From the NCBI GenBank assembly GCA_031411995.1, contig JANOCD010000023.1:124001-188000 (forward strand): DNA of 64,000 bases, read 5' to 3'. Numbering within the stretch: the stretch's first letter is position 1; every line of letters begins with the position of its first letter. A program made the translations under genes and the position numbers. Of this stretch, positions 1 to 8,250 are shown piece by piece. The notes below the pieces were generated by a model that worked only from the letters and a program-made list of their open reading frames with translations, made no database searches and was not told the origin of the DNA. This DNA is from Rudanella sp031411995 (GTDB taxonomy: Bacteria > Bacteroidota > Bacteroidia > Cytophagales > Spirosomataceae).

Positions 1-769
1 CTCCATCGAGAGAAACGCAGCAGGTGAACACGTGTTTCTGATCGCGGACGATACTCTCCACCAGTTCGGCCACAGCCGCCCCCGGTGCATACCAGGCCGA
101 CGTGCCAATGAGTTTGGTGAGCGTGGCCCCGCCAACCATCGTGTCGGCAGCAACTTTCTGGAGGGTTTCTTCGTCCAGGAACTGGCTCACGGGCACCCCA
201 TTGCGGGTAGCCAAACGAGTCAATGGGATCATGGTTGTGTCGCCATGACCACCAATCACCGCCCCGTGAACATCGGTGGGCGGGCAGTCGAGAGCCAGTG
301 AAAGATACGTTTTGAAGCGGGCCGAGTCGAGGATGCCGCCCATGCCGATGAGCTTATTTTTTGCCAGGCCCGATGTTTTCAGCGACAGGTAGGTCATCGT
401 GTCCATTGGGTTCGACACAATAATAATGATAGCATCCGGCGAGTGTTGCAGAATGTTGTCGGTTACGCCCTTCACAATTTTGGCGTTGGTGCCAATGAGG
501 TCTTCGCGGGTCATGCCCGGCTTGCGGGGCAGGCCCGATGTGATCACGACTACATCTGAACCGGCGGTTTTTGCGTAATCATTAGTAGAGCCCGTGATTT
601 TGGTATCGAAGCCACAGAGGGTGGCTGTTTGAAACATATCGAGGGCTTTGCCTTCGCTGAGCCCTTCTTTGATGTCGAGCAATACGACTTCCTGGGCGAG
701 TTGACGGCGGGCGATGTTATCGGCGCAGGTTGCTCCAACGGCACCAGCTCCTACTACGGTTATTTTCAT
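1..769 (-). CDS. mdh: Malate dehydrogenase, C-terminus cut by window edge
   Basis: NAD-dependent malate dehydrogenase, a cytoplasmic TCA-cycle enzyme that interconverts malate and oxaloacetate. The gene runs off the left edge, so only about the first 256 residues are present and the usual last ~55 residues are missing. Seen in the translation: start MKITVVGAGAVGATCA with the Rossmann glycine motif, the substrate-binding loop GLPRKPGMTREDL (~residues 80-92), VSNPMDT, and the catalytic-histidine segment VIGGHGDTTMIPL (~175-187). This combination fits the lactate/malate dehydrogenase family in its MDH form (R-K-P-G-M-T-R loop). The ATG at 767-769 is the first possible start. A TTG-N22-TAGTTTTG promoter lies 50 bp upstream. 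The downstream gene is outside the window. Confidence 0.95.
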   Translation of the reverse strand, partial: MKITVVGAGAVGATCADNIARRQLAQEVVLLDIKEGLSEGKALDMFQTATLCGFDTKITGSTNDYAKTAGSDVVVITSGLPRKPGMTREDLIGTNAKIVKGVTDNILQHSPDAIIIIVSNPMDTMTYLSLKTSGLAKNKLIGMGGILDSARFKTYLSLALDCPPTDVHGAVIGGHGDTTMIPLTRLATRNGVPVSQFLDEETLQKVAADTMVGGATLTKLIGTSAWYAPGAAVAELVESIVRDQKHVFTCCVSLDG

Positions 770-821
770 ACAGTTATAAAGGACGGACTGTCCGGGTTAT
801 TGATGTTTCGGAAACCAGGGG

Positions 822-854
822 CAAAACTACAAAGGATAGGAACGCGGAGGTCAA
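822..854 (-). promoter_or_regulatory. Bacteroidota-type promoter of mdh
   Basis: On the minus strand a TTG (852-854) is followed after 22 bp by TAGTTTTG (829-822), a perfect match to the Bacteroidota -7 consensus TAnnTTTG with a spacing in the known 17-23 range. It would give an untranslated leader of about 45 nt before the mdh ATG. The motif is seen; its activity is inferred. Confidence 0.6.
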
Positions 855-973
855 AATTTTGTCCCAATCCCTCGGTTTTGAAATAGTTTGTCCTGTTTTC
901 GTGTTATACCCTCTGACGGCCAACGCAGGCCGGAACGGTTCATTAATTAAACAACCATTCAGCAATAGTATAG

Positions 974-1402
974 ATGGAAAATAGTAGTCTTTTGTCGCGT
1001 GTATTGAAATCGGTTTTTTTTCGGACGGCGGGCGGACGAGCTTACAAGACGGCAAAAAATAGCCGGAGTATCCTGAAGCTGATTCAGGATGCGATGGCGA
1101 AATCGGGCGGGCTTTCCGGAGCCAGTATTGCCGCTGTTCGGGGTCAACTTGGTTTGCTGGCCCGATTGCTTAAAGCGTATGCCTCAGGCGAATACAGGGA
1201 GATTCCCTGGAAAACGCTGGTTCGGATGATTGCTGTGCTGATTTATTTCGTGTCGCCAATAGACTTTATTCCTGATCTGTTGCCGATTATTGGTCTGACT
1301 GATGACATTGCACTGCTCGTGTGGCTTTTTGGGGCTGTAAAAGGTGATCTCGATAAGTTTGAGCAGTGGGAAAGCCAAAAGGGAATTATTCCGATTGGCT
1401 AA
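974..1402 (+). CDS. DUF1232 (YkvA-like) small membrane protein
   Basis: A 142 aa protein of the DUF1232/YkvA family, whose function is not established. The family signature is seen in the second half: a hydrophobic helix with VSPIDFIPDLLPIIGLTDD, followed by a second helix LLVWLFGAVKGDL (~residues 90-130). The first ~80 residues are basic and polar and lack a signal peptide. The ATG at 974 is the only sensible start and sits 205 bp from the divergent mdh start, so the intergenic region probably holds both promoters. tatA follows after 46 bp but has its own good promoter inside that gap and the end of this gene. Confidence 0.8.
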   Translation: MENSSLLSRVLKSVFFRTAGGRAYKTAKNSRSILKLIQDAMAKSGGLSGASIAAVRGQLGLLARLLKAYASGEYREIPWKTLVRMIAVLIYFVSPIDFIPDLLPIIGLTDDIALLVWLFGAVKGDLDKFEQWESQKGIIPIG

Positions 1403-1425
1403 TTGGAGAGAGTTTTTTAACTTTG
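1395..1425 (+). promoter_or_regulatory. Bacteroidota-type promoter of tatA
   Basis: TTG at 1395-1397, a 20-bp spacer and TAACTTTG at 1418-1425 match the TTG-N17-23-TAnnTTTG consensus exactly. The -7 box ends 23 bp before the tatA ATG. The TTG lies inside the last codons of the DUF1232 gene. Confidence 0.65.
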
Positions 1426-1448
1426 CATACATACAAATCCTACAGATT

Positions 1449-1652
1449 ATGACTTTCGCATCCATTTTAGGTTTCCTTGGAGGACTGGGCACAGGAGAAA
1501 TGATCCTGATTTTTGCGGTGATCGTCCTGATGTTCGGCGCGAAAAAACTGCCCGAACTGGCCCGTGGTTTAGGTAAAGGTATCCGTGAGTTCAAGGATGC
1601 TACGAAGGACGTTCGCGAGAATATCGAAGACGGCCTGAAAGAGACGAAGTAA
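1449..1652 (+). CDS. tatA: Sec-independent translocase subunit TatA/TatE
   Basis: A 67 aa TatA-type subunit that oligomerises with TatC to move folded twin-arginine proteins across the inner membrane. Seen: a single N-terminal membrane helix (GEMILIFAVIVLMFG), then the conserved FGAKKLPELARGLGKGIREFK hinge and amphipathic helix (~residues 28-48) and a short acidic/basic tail. Length and layout are typical. An upstream in-frame start would add 35 unrelated residues overlapping the DUF1232 gene; the ATG at 1449, just downstream of the promoter, is preferred. tatC is not in this window. A likely Tat substrate (TIM-barrel isomerase with RRQFLA) is encoded at 59829. Confidence 0.93.
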   Translation: MTFASILGFLGGLGTGEMILIFAVIVLMFGAKKLPELARGLGKGIREFKDATKDVRENIEDGLKETK

Positions 1653-1667
1653 GTTTATTGACTTCAT

Positions 1668-1720
1668 AAACAGACAACCGGATGGTGGCATAGGCGACCA
1701 TCCGATTGTCTGTTTTTTTT
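1668..1720 (+). terminator. Rho-independent terminator after tatA
   Basis: A long stem: ACAGACAA-CCGGATGGT pairs with ACCATCCG-ATTGTCTGT across a ~10-nt loop, followed by a run of eight T. It ends 19 bp before the start assigned to gatA. Confidence 0.85.
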
Positions 1721-1738
1721 AATACCAGATAGTGAACG

Positions 1739-3202
1739 TTGGATCATATCCGATATTCAGTACCTAAATCTATTCCTGTGACTGCACTTTACCGTAACTT
1801 TTCTGCTGTCCAAACCGACCTCCGGGCGGGAACCCTTACCTGCCGCCAATTGGTGGACGGATATCTGAACCGCATTCAGGACAACGAACACCTCAACGTA
1901 TTCACGGAGGTGTATGCCGACGAGGCCCGCCAACGCGCCGATGAACTCGACAGTCGCATGGGATCGAATCAGCCGGTTGGCCGACTGGCGGGCATGGTAA
2001 TTGGTCTCAAAGATGTATTGAATTATGCCGGGCATGGTGTTCGGGCGGGGAGCCGGATTCTGGATGATTTTGTGGCCCAGTTCACGGCAACCGCCGTGCA
2101 ACGCCTGCTTGATGAGGATGTTATTGTGATTGGCCGGCAAAATTGCGACGAGTTTGCGATGGGGTCGTCCAACGAAAATTCGGCTTTTGGTCCCGTGCGC
2201 AATGCCGCCGACACCAACCGGGTGCCGGGCGGGTCGAGTGGTGGGTCGGCGGTGGCAGTGCAGGCTGGCCTTTGTTTGGCCAGCATCGGCTCCGACACGG
2301 GCGGGTCTGTTCGTCAGCCAGCCGCGTTTTGTGGCGTAACGGGCCTTAAACCGACCTACGGGCGCATTAGCCGCTGGGGTTTAATCGCCTATGCCTCCTC
2401 TTTTGATTGCATTGGTCCCATTGCCAACACCCCCGCCGACTGCGCGCTCCTGCTCGAAATCATGGCCGGCCCCGACGAGTTCGACAGCACCGTTTCCAAC
2501 CAACCCGTGGAGGCCTACTCAACAGCAACGCTCCCCACTGACCGTCCTTTGCGTATTGCTTACTTGCGCGATGGCGTGGAGAGTGTAGGGGTAGATGCCA
2601 GCATTCGCGAAGCCACCCAACAAAAAATTAACGCACTCCGGGCGGCAGGTCATATTGTGGAACCAGTCAGTTTGTCGCTGCTCGAATCGCTGTTGCCAAC
2701 CTATTATATTCTGACCACTGCCGAAGCCAGCTCTAACCTCTCGCGGTTCGATGGGGTACGCTACGGATACCGCACAGCAGAAGCTTCGGACTTGATTACG
2801 CTGTATAAAAAAAGCCGTACCGAGGGGTTTGGCAAAGAGGTTCGTAAGCGAATTCTGTTGGGAACGTTCGCGCTGAGTGCGAGCTACTATGATGCGTATT
2901 ATACGAAAGCCCAGCAGGTTCGGCGGCTGATTCGTGAGGAAACCGAGCGGCTTTTTGATCAATATGATTTCCTGTTATCGCCCACGACCCCCAGTCCGGC
3001 GTTTAAATTGGGCGAAAAGACAGATGATCCTTTACAAATGTACTTGGCAGACATTTTTACCGTTCAGGCTAATGTAGTGGGTTACCCCGCCATATCCATC
3101 CCAAACGGCACCGATTCCGACGGATTACCGATTGGCCTGCAACTGATGGCTCCCCCATTTCGGGAAGGAGCGTTGGTGGCTTTGGCAACGTATTTGCAGT
3201 GA
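1739..3202 (+). CDS. gatA: Amidase / Asp-tRNA(Asn)-Glu-tRNA(Gln) amidotransferase subunit A
   Basis: Amidase-signature enzyme, most likely GatA, which releases ammonia from glutamine so that the GatCAB complex can amidate mischarged Glu-tRNA(Gln) or Asp-tRNA(Asn). Seen: the catalytic lysine segment GLKDVLNYAGH, the Gly/Ser-rich signature GSSGGSAVAVQAG with the following GSDTGGSVRQPA (both catalytic serines), and GLKPTYGRISRWGLIAYASS, which is typical of GatA rather than generic amidases. The end VVGYPAISIPNG...GLPIGLQLMAP is also GatA-like. The 1739 start is a TTG; an in-frame GTG at 1778 gives a 474 aa protein beginning VTALYRNFSAVQ and fits family starts better, so the true start is uncertain. 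gatB and gatC are not in the window. The gene ends 17 bp before the transglycosylase ATG. Confidence 0.9.
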   Translation: MDHIRYSVPKSIPVTALYRNFSAVQTDLRAGTLTCRQLVDGYLNRIQDNEHLNVFTEVYADEARQRADELDSRMGSNQPVGRLAGMVIGLKDVLNYAGHGVRAGSRILDDFVAQFTATAVQRLLDEDVIVIGRQNCDEFAMGSSNENSAFGPVRNAADTNRVPGGSSGGSAVAVQAGLCLASIGSDTGGSVRQPAAFCGVTGLKPTYGRISRWGLIAYASSFDCIGPIANTPADCALLLEIMAGPDEFDSTVSNQPVEAYSTATLPTDRPLRIAYLRDGVESVGVDASIREATQQKINALRAAGHIVEPVSLSLLESLLPTYYILTTAEASSNLSRFDGVRYGYRTAEASDLITLYKKSRTEGFGKEVRKRILLGTFALSASYYDAYYTKAQQVRRLIREETERLFDQYDFLLSPTTPSPAFKLGEKTDDPLQMYLADIFTVQANVVGYPAISIPNGTDSDGLPIGLQLMAPPFREGALVALATYLQ

Positions 3203-3219
3203 TCAAAAAAATAGCAGCT

Positions 3220-4779
3220 ATGAAGAAGGGGCTAATTGTGTTGTTGAGTCTGCTTGGTTTTAGTTCAATGAGTGTACTGGCCTCGCCCATGAAGGCCGAC
3301 ACGAGCCGCATCGACTCGGTGCAGGTAGAAGCCTATACCAACGTACCGTCTGTGCCGGAAGCGGTATTGCTGGAGCGGTTACCAAAACTGGAAAAAACGA
3401 TTCCCCTACCCTACCATAAAACGGTCCACGGGTTTGTGAATCATTTTCTGTTTACGAAACCCAGCTACACCCGCACCATGCTGGAACGGATGTCGTTGTT
3501 TTTCCCGCTTTATGAGCGAATGCTTGCAAAATACAACCTGCCCGATGAGTTGAAATACCTGTCTATTGTGGAGTCGGGCCTGAACCCCCGGGCCGTGTCG
3601 CACGCGGGAGCGGGAGGACTTTGGCAGTTTATGCCCGGCACCGGGCGCGACATGCGGCTCTATCAGGACGACTACGTGGATGAGCGCATGGAGCCGGTGA
3701 AAGCCACCGAAGCCGCCTGCAAATACCTCCGCGACTTATTCAACATCTTCCATGACTGGCCTTTAGCCTTAGCCGCCTACAACTCAGGCCCCGGCACCGT
3801 GAAACGGGCCATGCGCCGGTCGGGGGGCGATTCGTTCTGGACAATTTATGATTTCCTGCCGAAAGAAACCCGTGCCTACGTGCCGCAGTTTATCGCGTTC
3901 ACCTACGTGATCAACCACGCCAACGACCACGGCATCTATCCCGAAACCCCCGAATATCCGATTCCGTTTGATACCATTCACGTGAACAGCTATTTCAACG
4001 TGATGACATTTGCCAAGCAGAGCGGTATTCCCATTGGCGAAATGCACAAGCTGAACCCGCATGTTACCACCGGAATTTTACCGGTCTATACCCGCGATTT
4101 TATGCTCCGGGTGCCCAGCGATCAGTTTACGTATTTTGAAAAGCACCGGCAGGCCATTATCGACTCGGCCAGCCGAATGCCGCTCGTAATGGATCATATT
4201 CTGATGGCCGATGCCGAAGGCGTTGACAGGGACGCGCTGGGTCAGGTGGCTGATAATGATCGGTTTTCGCTTGCCCGCCTGAGTGCCGAGCAACCCGCCA
4301 CCCCTGCCGAGAGTACTCTGATTGCGTCTAATGCCCCCTTACCAGCCGAGCAACCCGAACCCGACGATGTGGAAGAGGTGGTGCAGAAAAAACCGAAAAA
4401 GACTACGTACACAGTGAAAAAGGGGGAAGGACTGTTCCGGGTGGCCGAGCGGTTCAACGTGGAAGTATATGACCTGAAAAAATGGAATCGGTTGTCGTCC
4501 GACGTGGTTTCGGCGGGGCAGGAACTGGTGATTTTGAACGAGATTGGCGAAACCCAGGCCGAAGAACTGGCTGTACAGAAAACCCCAAAAGCCGAAAAAC
4601 GGGCCAAAGCTGTTGCAACCCACAAACCTGCCCGCTACCGTTACCACCGGGTTCAGCCGGGCGACACCCTCTGGAACATTGCCCAACGCTATGACGGCCT
4701 GTCGATTGAGCAACTAAAAAAAGTGAACCGGATTAGAGGGAATGCGTTGAAGCCGGGTCAAAAGCTGATTGTTGGGTAA
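3220..4779 (+). CDS. MltD-like lytic transglycosylase with two LysM domains
   Basis: A 519 aa exported lytic murein transglycosylase that cleaves the MurNAc-GlcNAc bond of peptidoglycan. Seen in order: a signal peptide (MKKGLIVLLSLLGFSSMSVLA), an SLT domain with the catalytic glutamate E118 in SIVESGLNPRAVSHAGAGG followed by LWQFMPGTGR and LALAAYNSGPGTV, a DUF-like middle region, then two C-terminal LysM modules (TYTVKKGEGLFRVAERF at ~402 and YHRVQPGDTLWNIAQRY at ~475), which bind the glycan strands. The ATG at 3220 is chosen over an in-frame GTG at 3199 because it gives a clean signal peptide. It is probably cotranscribed with gatA (17 bp apart). Its 3' end faces the outer-membrane barrel gene. 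Confidence 0.92.
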   Translation: MKKGLIVLLSLLGFSSMSVLASPMKADTSRIDSVQVEAYTNVPSVPEAVLLERLPKLEKTIPLPYHKTVHGFVNHFLFTKPSYTRTMLERMSLFFPLYERMLAKYNLPDELKYLSIVESGLNPRAVSHAGAGGLWQFMPGTGRDMRLYQDDYVDERMEPVKATEAACKYLRDLFNIFHDWPLALAAYNSGPGTVKRAMRRSGGDSFWTIYDFLPKETRAYVPQFIAFTYVINHANDHGIYPETPEYPIPFDTIHVNSYFNVMTFAKQSGIPIGEMHKLNPHVTTGILPVYTRDFMLRVPSDQFTYFEKHRQAIIDSASRMPLVMDHILMADAEGVDRDALGQVADNDRFSLARLSAEQPATPAESTLIASNAPLPAEQPEPDDVEEVVQKKPKKTTYTVKKGEGLFRVAERFNVEVYDLKKWNRLSSDVVSAGQELVILNEIGETQAEELAVQKTPKAEKRAKAVATHKPARYRYHRVQPGDTLWNIAQRYDGLSIEQLKKVNRIRGNALKPGQKLIVG

Positions 4780-4810
4780 GCAAGCAGAACTTACAAGGGT
4801 ATATTGAGAT

Positions 4811-5494
4811 TCAGAATCCGTATCCCGCCGTTAGTTGCCAGAGCGTGGTTTTTGTGGTGAAGCGAGAGTCCGTACTGGATGTTTTGATGCCTACCTGCGA
4901 TAAATCAGACAAGTTCCCTTCATAGCGGGCATCCAGTTGCAGGCCAAGCAATGAAATGCCAACGCCCGCCTGATACCCGAATACGGCCTGTTTGAACGTG
5001 TCGCTGATGGGTTGGGTAGTGTATTGGTTCAGGGCATCTTTGAGCGACTGATTCGTGCCGATGGTTAACGAGGCCATCGGTCCCGCATTCAAACGAATTG
5101 GCCCCAGTTTATAGCCAATCAAAAAGGGAACATCGAGCGTGGTGAGTCGAACGTTGATCTGCTGCGTTGCCAAACCTGACTTCACCACATCGAAAGAGCC
5201 GCCCTTGGACGAAATCAACAGTTCAGGCTGGATAAAAACCTTGCTTCCAATGCGAAAAAACGCCCCGCCCACAATGCCGGTGGCCGTTTGGCTATTATCC
5301 TGAAAAAAATCATAAACAACCTGCCCACCCGACATGACCGGGCTGCCACCCGGACTGGTGAGCCGGGGCGTTTTGAGTGCCGAGGTATTAAGTTGCGAGA
5401 AATTGGCTCCGATTTTTAGCCCGAATGAAAACCCTTTCAACTGAGCAAAACTAATGCCGGGTACTAACGCTAAAATCAGGATGAGCCGATTCAT
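4811..5494 (-). CDS. PorT-like outer-membrane beta-barrel protein
   Basis: A 227 aa protein that starts with a signal peptide (MNRLILILALVPGISFAQ) and continues as alternating amphipathic strands ending in an aromatic residue (LTAGYGF), as expected of a small outer-membrane beta-barrel. Seen: GLKIGANFSQLN near the N-terminus and QPELLISSKGG in the middle, both typical of the porin/PorT family (outer membrane protein beta-barrel domain) common in Bacteroidota. No substrate can be assigned. The ATG at 5494 was chosen over longer in-frame readings because of the signal peptide. It follows the HD gene by 62 bp on the same strand. Confidence 0.8.
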   Translation of the reverse strand: MNRLILILALVPGISFAQLKGFSFGLKIGANFSQLNTSALKTPRLTSPGGSPVMSGGQVVYDFFQDNSQTATGIVGGAFFRIGSKVFIQPELLISSKGGSFDVVKSGLATQQINVRLTTLDVPFLIGYKLGPIRLNAGPMASLTIGTNQSLKDALNQYTTQPISDTFKQAVFGYQAGVGISLLGLQLDARYEGNLSDLSQVGIKTSSTDSRFTTKTTLWQLTAGYGF

Positions 5495-5556
5495 AAGAGT
5501 GGTGGTTTTAAGGGTATGAGGTAAGCTACGCCATTCTCCCGATTTTATCAAGATAC

Positions 5557-6135
5557 TTATTGGATACTTACTAAACCGGCCAGCGTCTCCTGCTTTTTGG
5601 CTTCCCGCAATTGCCCATTTGTGATGGTAAAATACTGATGCTGCTGCAAAAATCCCTGCTGAATGGGAAGCCAGCGGGTCACGTCTGGCAAGCGACCAAA
5701 AGCAACCCACTCGATGAAGAGTGTATGGCTAATCGGTTCATAATCAGACCTACCCAGGTAATCAAGATCAGCATCGCACAGAATTTGGCTGAGATGATTA
5801 GCCGGAGACTGCGGCAAACAGGTTGCCCGAATCATCTGGCAAATCCTGTCGATTTGGGCCGGACTATAGCCAAACTCCGGCAAGATCTCGGCGGCTATCA
5901 AACACCCTTCGGCTTCGTGGTTGTCATAAACGCGCAGAAACCCGGCATCGTGATAACAGGCCGCCGTTTGTAACAGGGCCAGGTCATTGGGGTTGGTGAT
6001 ACCTTCGGAATGGGCAATGCGGGCTGCCTGCTCCACCACGTCGGTTGTGTGGGCCAGGTTGTGGTAGGTTAGCCGGGGGTCGAGTTCGGTGGCTAATCGG
6101 TTCAGGATGTAGGCACAGGCGTTGTGCAGTTGCAT
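5557..6135 (-). CDS. HD-domain phosphohydrolase
   Basis: A 192 aa cytoplasmic HD-superfamily protein. Metal-binding residues are visible as H in YHNLAHTTDVV (~24-34), the HD pair in ACYHDAGFL (~59-67), and D in CDADLDYLG (~120-128). This pattern is typical of small metal-dependent phosphohydrolases acting on nucleotides or related phosphoesters; the substrate is unknown. Upstream on the same strand lies the PhzF gene, 48 bp away, so cotranscription is possible. Confidence 0.82.
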   Translation of the reverse strand: MQLHNACAYILNRLATELDPRLTYHNLAHTTDVVEQAARIAHSEGITNPNDLALLQTAACYHDAGFLRVYDNHEAEGCLIAAEILPEFGYSPAQIDRICQMIRATCLPQSPANHLSQILCDADLDYLGRSDYEPISHTLFIEWVAFGRLPDVTRWLPIQQGFLQQHQYFTITNGQLREAKKQETLAGLVSIQ

Positions 6136-6183
6136 GGTATCAGGGCAAAAACGCGGCTAATTAGTTGCTAAAATAACATCGAA

Positions 6184-7119
6184 TTAATCATAATCGACAC
6201 TATTCTGCCACTCCCCCCGCGCCACATACTGCACCTGCCCACCAACTTGTAACGAGTACTCTCCCGATTCTGTCATACCACCGTCCAATTCCAGCAGCGA
6301 CGGGCGACCCACTTCGTAACCCTGCTCCACCCGAAGGCGAACGGGGTTGGTATCGAACACCCTGTTTTTGAGCAGATAAGCCAGCAGACAAGAACCCGCA
6401 CTACCCGTTGCTGGGTCTTCGGCTACTTTGCCCTGCTCAAAGCAAAACATCCGGGCGTTGATCTGATTCCCAGATGAATAGGTCTCCCGACAAAACACAT
6501 AGAGCGACGTATGCAAGCCAGCAGAACTGTTGGTTTTGTGTTGCAAATGGGTCAGCAACCAATTCTCAAACGCCCGAACATTGAGCCGGATTTTTTGCAT
6601 AACTGCCAGCGATTTCACCGGCACCAGCACATACAGCAAGCCCGTACTGACTCGTTCAAGGGGCCAATCGGTGTCGATGTCATCCGGCGACAAGTTCAGC
6701 AGTTGGGCCAGGTCTGCCGGGTCGAAGATGGGGCCAAACTGGGGTTGAGCTGCCGTGAGCCAGGGGGTGTTACCTTCCCAGCGAACCGGCACCGGCCCTA
6801 CGCCCATGTTCAGCGTCAGCGGGGCAGACCCGGTTTTGGCAAGATGATTGGCCAGCACCCAGGCCGTGCCGAGCGTGGGGTGGCCCGCAAACGGAATTTC
6901 GTATTCGGGTGTAAAAATTCGCACGTCGAAACCAGCTTCCAACGACCCACTCATCACAAACGTGATCTCCTGAAAATTGATCTCACGGGCGATGGCCTGC
7001 ATTTGCTTCGTTGGAAGGGCATTGGAGGGTAGGTTCCGCGCATCAAAAACAGCGAGTTGATTGCCCTGATACCGTTCGGCGGCAAACACATCGACGAGAT
7101 AGAATGGTAAGGTAGTCAT
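6184..7119 (-). CDS. PhzF-family isomerase
   Basis: A 311 aa PhzF-like protein of the diaminopimelate-epimerase fold. Seen: the N-terminal signature LVDVFAAERYQGNQLAVF, the catalytic-glutamate segment REINFQEITFV (~45-55), PFAGHPTLGTAWVL (~75-88) and the C-terminal EDPATGSAGSCLLAYL (~235-250). Characterised relatives isomerise small carbocyclic acids (phenazine pathway), but most members, including this one without phenazine neighbours, have no known substrate. Its start lies 13 bp from the end of the GNAT gene, suggesting an operon with GNAT and the SnoaL-like gene. Confidence 0.9.
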   Translation of the reverse strand: MTTLPFYLVDVFAAERYQGNQLAVFDARNLPSNALPTKQMQAIAREINFQEITFVMSGSLEAGFDVRIFTPEYEIPFAGHPTLGTAWVLANHLAKTGSAPLTLNMGVGPVPVRWEGNTPWLTAAQPQFGPIFDPADLAQLLNLSPDDIDTDWPLERVSTGLLYVLVPVKSLAVMQKIRLNVRAFENWLLTHLQHKTNSSAGLHTSLYVFCRETYSSGNQINARMFCFEQGKVAEDPATGSAGSCLLAYLLKNRVFDTNPVRLRVEQGYEVGRPSLLELDGGMTESGEYSLQVGGQVQYVARGEWQNSVDYD

Positions 7120-7132
7120 GAAGTAATCCCAT

Positions 7133-7726
7133 TTAAAAAAACCGGGTCCAGAACACCATCGGCTTGGGTGTCGATTGGGTTTCGTTCAGTTCGGGCCAAG
7201 AGAAAGTGGTGTTTAGTTCGGGAGCTTTTTGGTAGCCTCGCCCCTGCCAGAACAGATCGAGCGGGCGGTAGTTAACCGGGCGAAGCGGATGGTTGACCGG
7301 ACGTTCCACTGCGCAAAAACAGGTCAGTTGGTAGGTTCCGAACGAGAGGGCGTGCCGCTCGCGTTCGTCGAAAAAGCGGTGGCCCCACCCCTGCCCCCGG
7401 TAAGCAGGCAACAGCAAACTTTCTCCAAAATAGAAAACAGAATCAAGATCATAGCCAGCCGCCCGAAACGGTGCCTGAACCTCGTCGGTTTCGTCGGTCA
7501 GGGGCAAACAGGTGGTTGCACCCACCAATTGCTCTTCGTCGTCATACAACAATACACCCAACGACCGTTCCGAACGGGCATAGGTTTCCAGATACGCCTT
7601 CTCATACGCAACCGAGCCTTCGTAGAGGTATGGAAACTCCCGAAACACCACAATCCGCAGGGCGGCCAGTTGGTCGAAAACGGTTGTGAATTGGGAGCCG
7701 GCAAGGTGTTCGACTCTGATGGCCAT
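7133..7726 (-). CDS. GNAT-family N-acetyltransferase
   Basis: A 197 aa acyl-CoA-dependent acetyltransferase. The acetyl-CoA binding segment is seen as YFGESLLLPAYRGQGWGHRFFDERERHA (motif R-G-x-G-W-G-H, ~103-118). The N-terminal half carries FREFPYLYEGSVAYEKAYLETYA, seen in a subgroup of GNAT proteins of unknown substrate. It sits between the PhzF gene (13 bp) and the SnoaL-like gene (3 bp), so the three are almost certainly one transcription unit. Confidence 0.85.
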   Translation of the reverse strand: MAIRVEHLAGSQFTTVFDQLAALRIVVFREFPYLYEGSVAYEKAYLETYARSERSLGVLLYDDEEQLVGATTCLPLTDETDEVQAPFRAAGYDLDSVFYFGESLLLPAYRGQGWGHRFFDERERHALSFGTYQLTCFCAVERPVNHPLRPVNYRPLDLFWQGRGYQKAPELNTTFSWPELNETQSTPKPMVFWTRFF

Positions 7727-7729
7727 TGT

Positions 7730-8131
7730 TTATCCCAACACGAGTGATTCCCAGAGGGGCAAATTGTAATAGGTCGTGATTCGGGTAATCAACCCATCCT
7801 GCACATCCAGAAACGAGCCAGCAGGCAACACATATCGCTGACCAGTGGCGGCTGGCAAATCGCCGTCTGTTTGCTGGTAGGTGCCATTTACAACGAATTC
7901 ACAGGCGACCCGCTTGCCGGTTGATTCGGTCATGATCACCATATCGGTCAGTTGCTCGTCGTAGCAGGTGTCCATGTGATGCAGGAACTCCGTGAACAGA
8001 GCCTTGCCGTGGCGGGGGCTACCCTGATTGGGGTCGTGCCGAACGTCGTTGTGGAGGAGGGCCAGCATGGCGGGCCAGTCTTTGCGGTTAAAGGCGTTAT
8101 AATACGTTGAGACGGTTTCGTGTGCAGTCAT
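7730..8131 (-). CDS. SnoaL-like / ketosteroid isomerase-related protein
   Basis: A 133 aa NTF2-fold protein. Seen: TVSTYYNAFNRKDWPAMLALLHNDVRHDPNQGSPRHGKA at the N-terminus, with the usual aspartates, and FLDVQDGLITRITTYYN near the end, matching the ketosteroid isomerase-related family. The reaction is unknown. The ATG at 8131 is preferred to an upstream in-frame ATG at 8164, which would add 11 atypical residues. Likely first gene of the SnoaL-GNAT-PhzF unit. Confidence 0.8.
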   Translation of the reverse strand: MTAHETVSTYYNAFNRKDWPAMLALLHNDVRHDPNQGSPRHGKALFTEFLHHMDTCYDEQLTDMVIMTESTGKRVACEFVVNGTYQQTDGDLPAATGQRYVLPAGSFLDVQDGLITRITTYYNLPLWESLVLG

Positions 8132-8250
8132 ATGCGTGAAGTTTGAGTGGCAAATATACCCCATTCCATCAAACTGACGCGGCTTTTTGAACGTCCATCA
8201 AGTCCATCAAAGGAAATGGCGAGGATGGGCATAGTTTAGTTCGAAGCCTC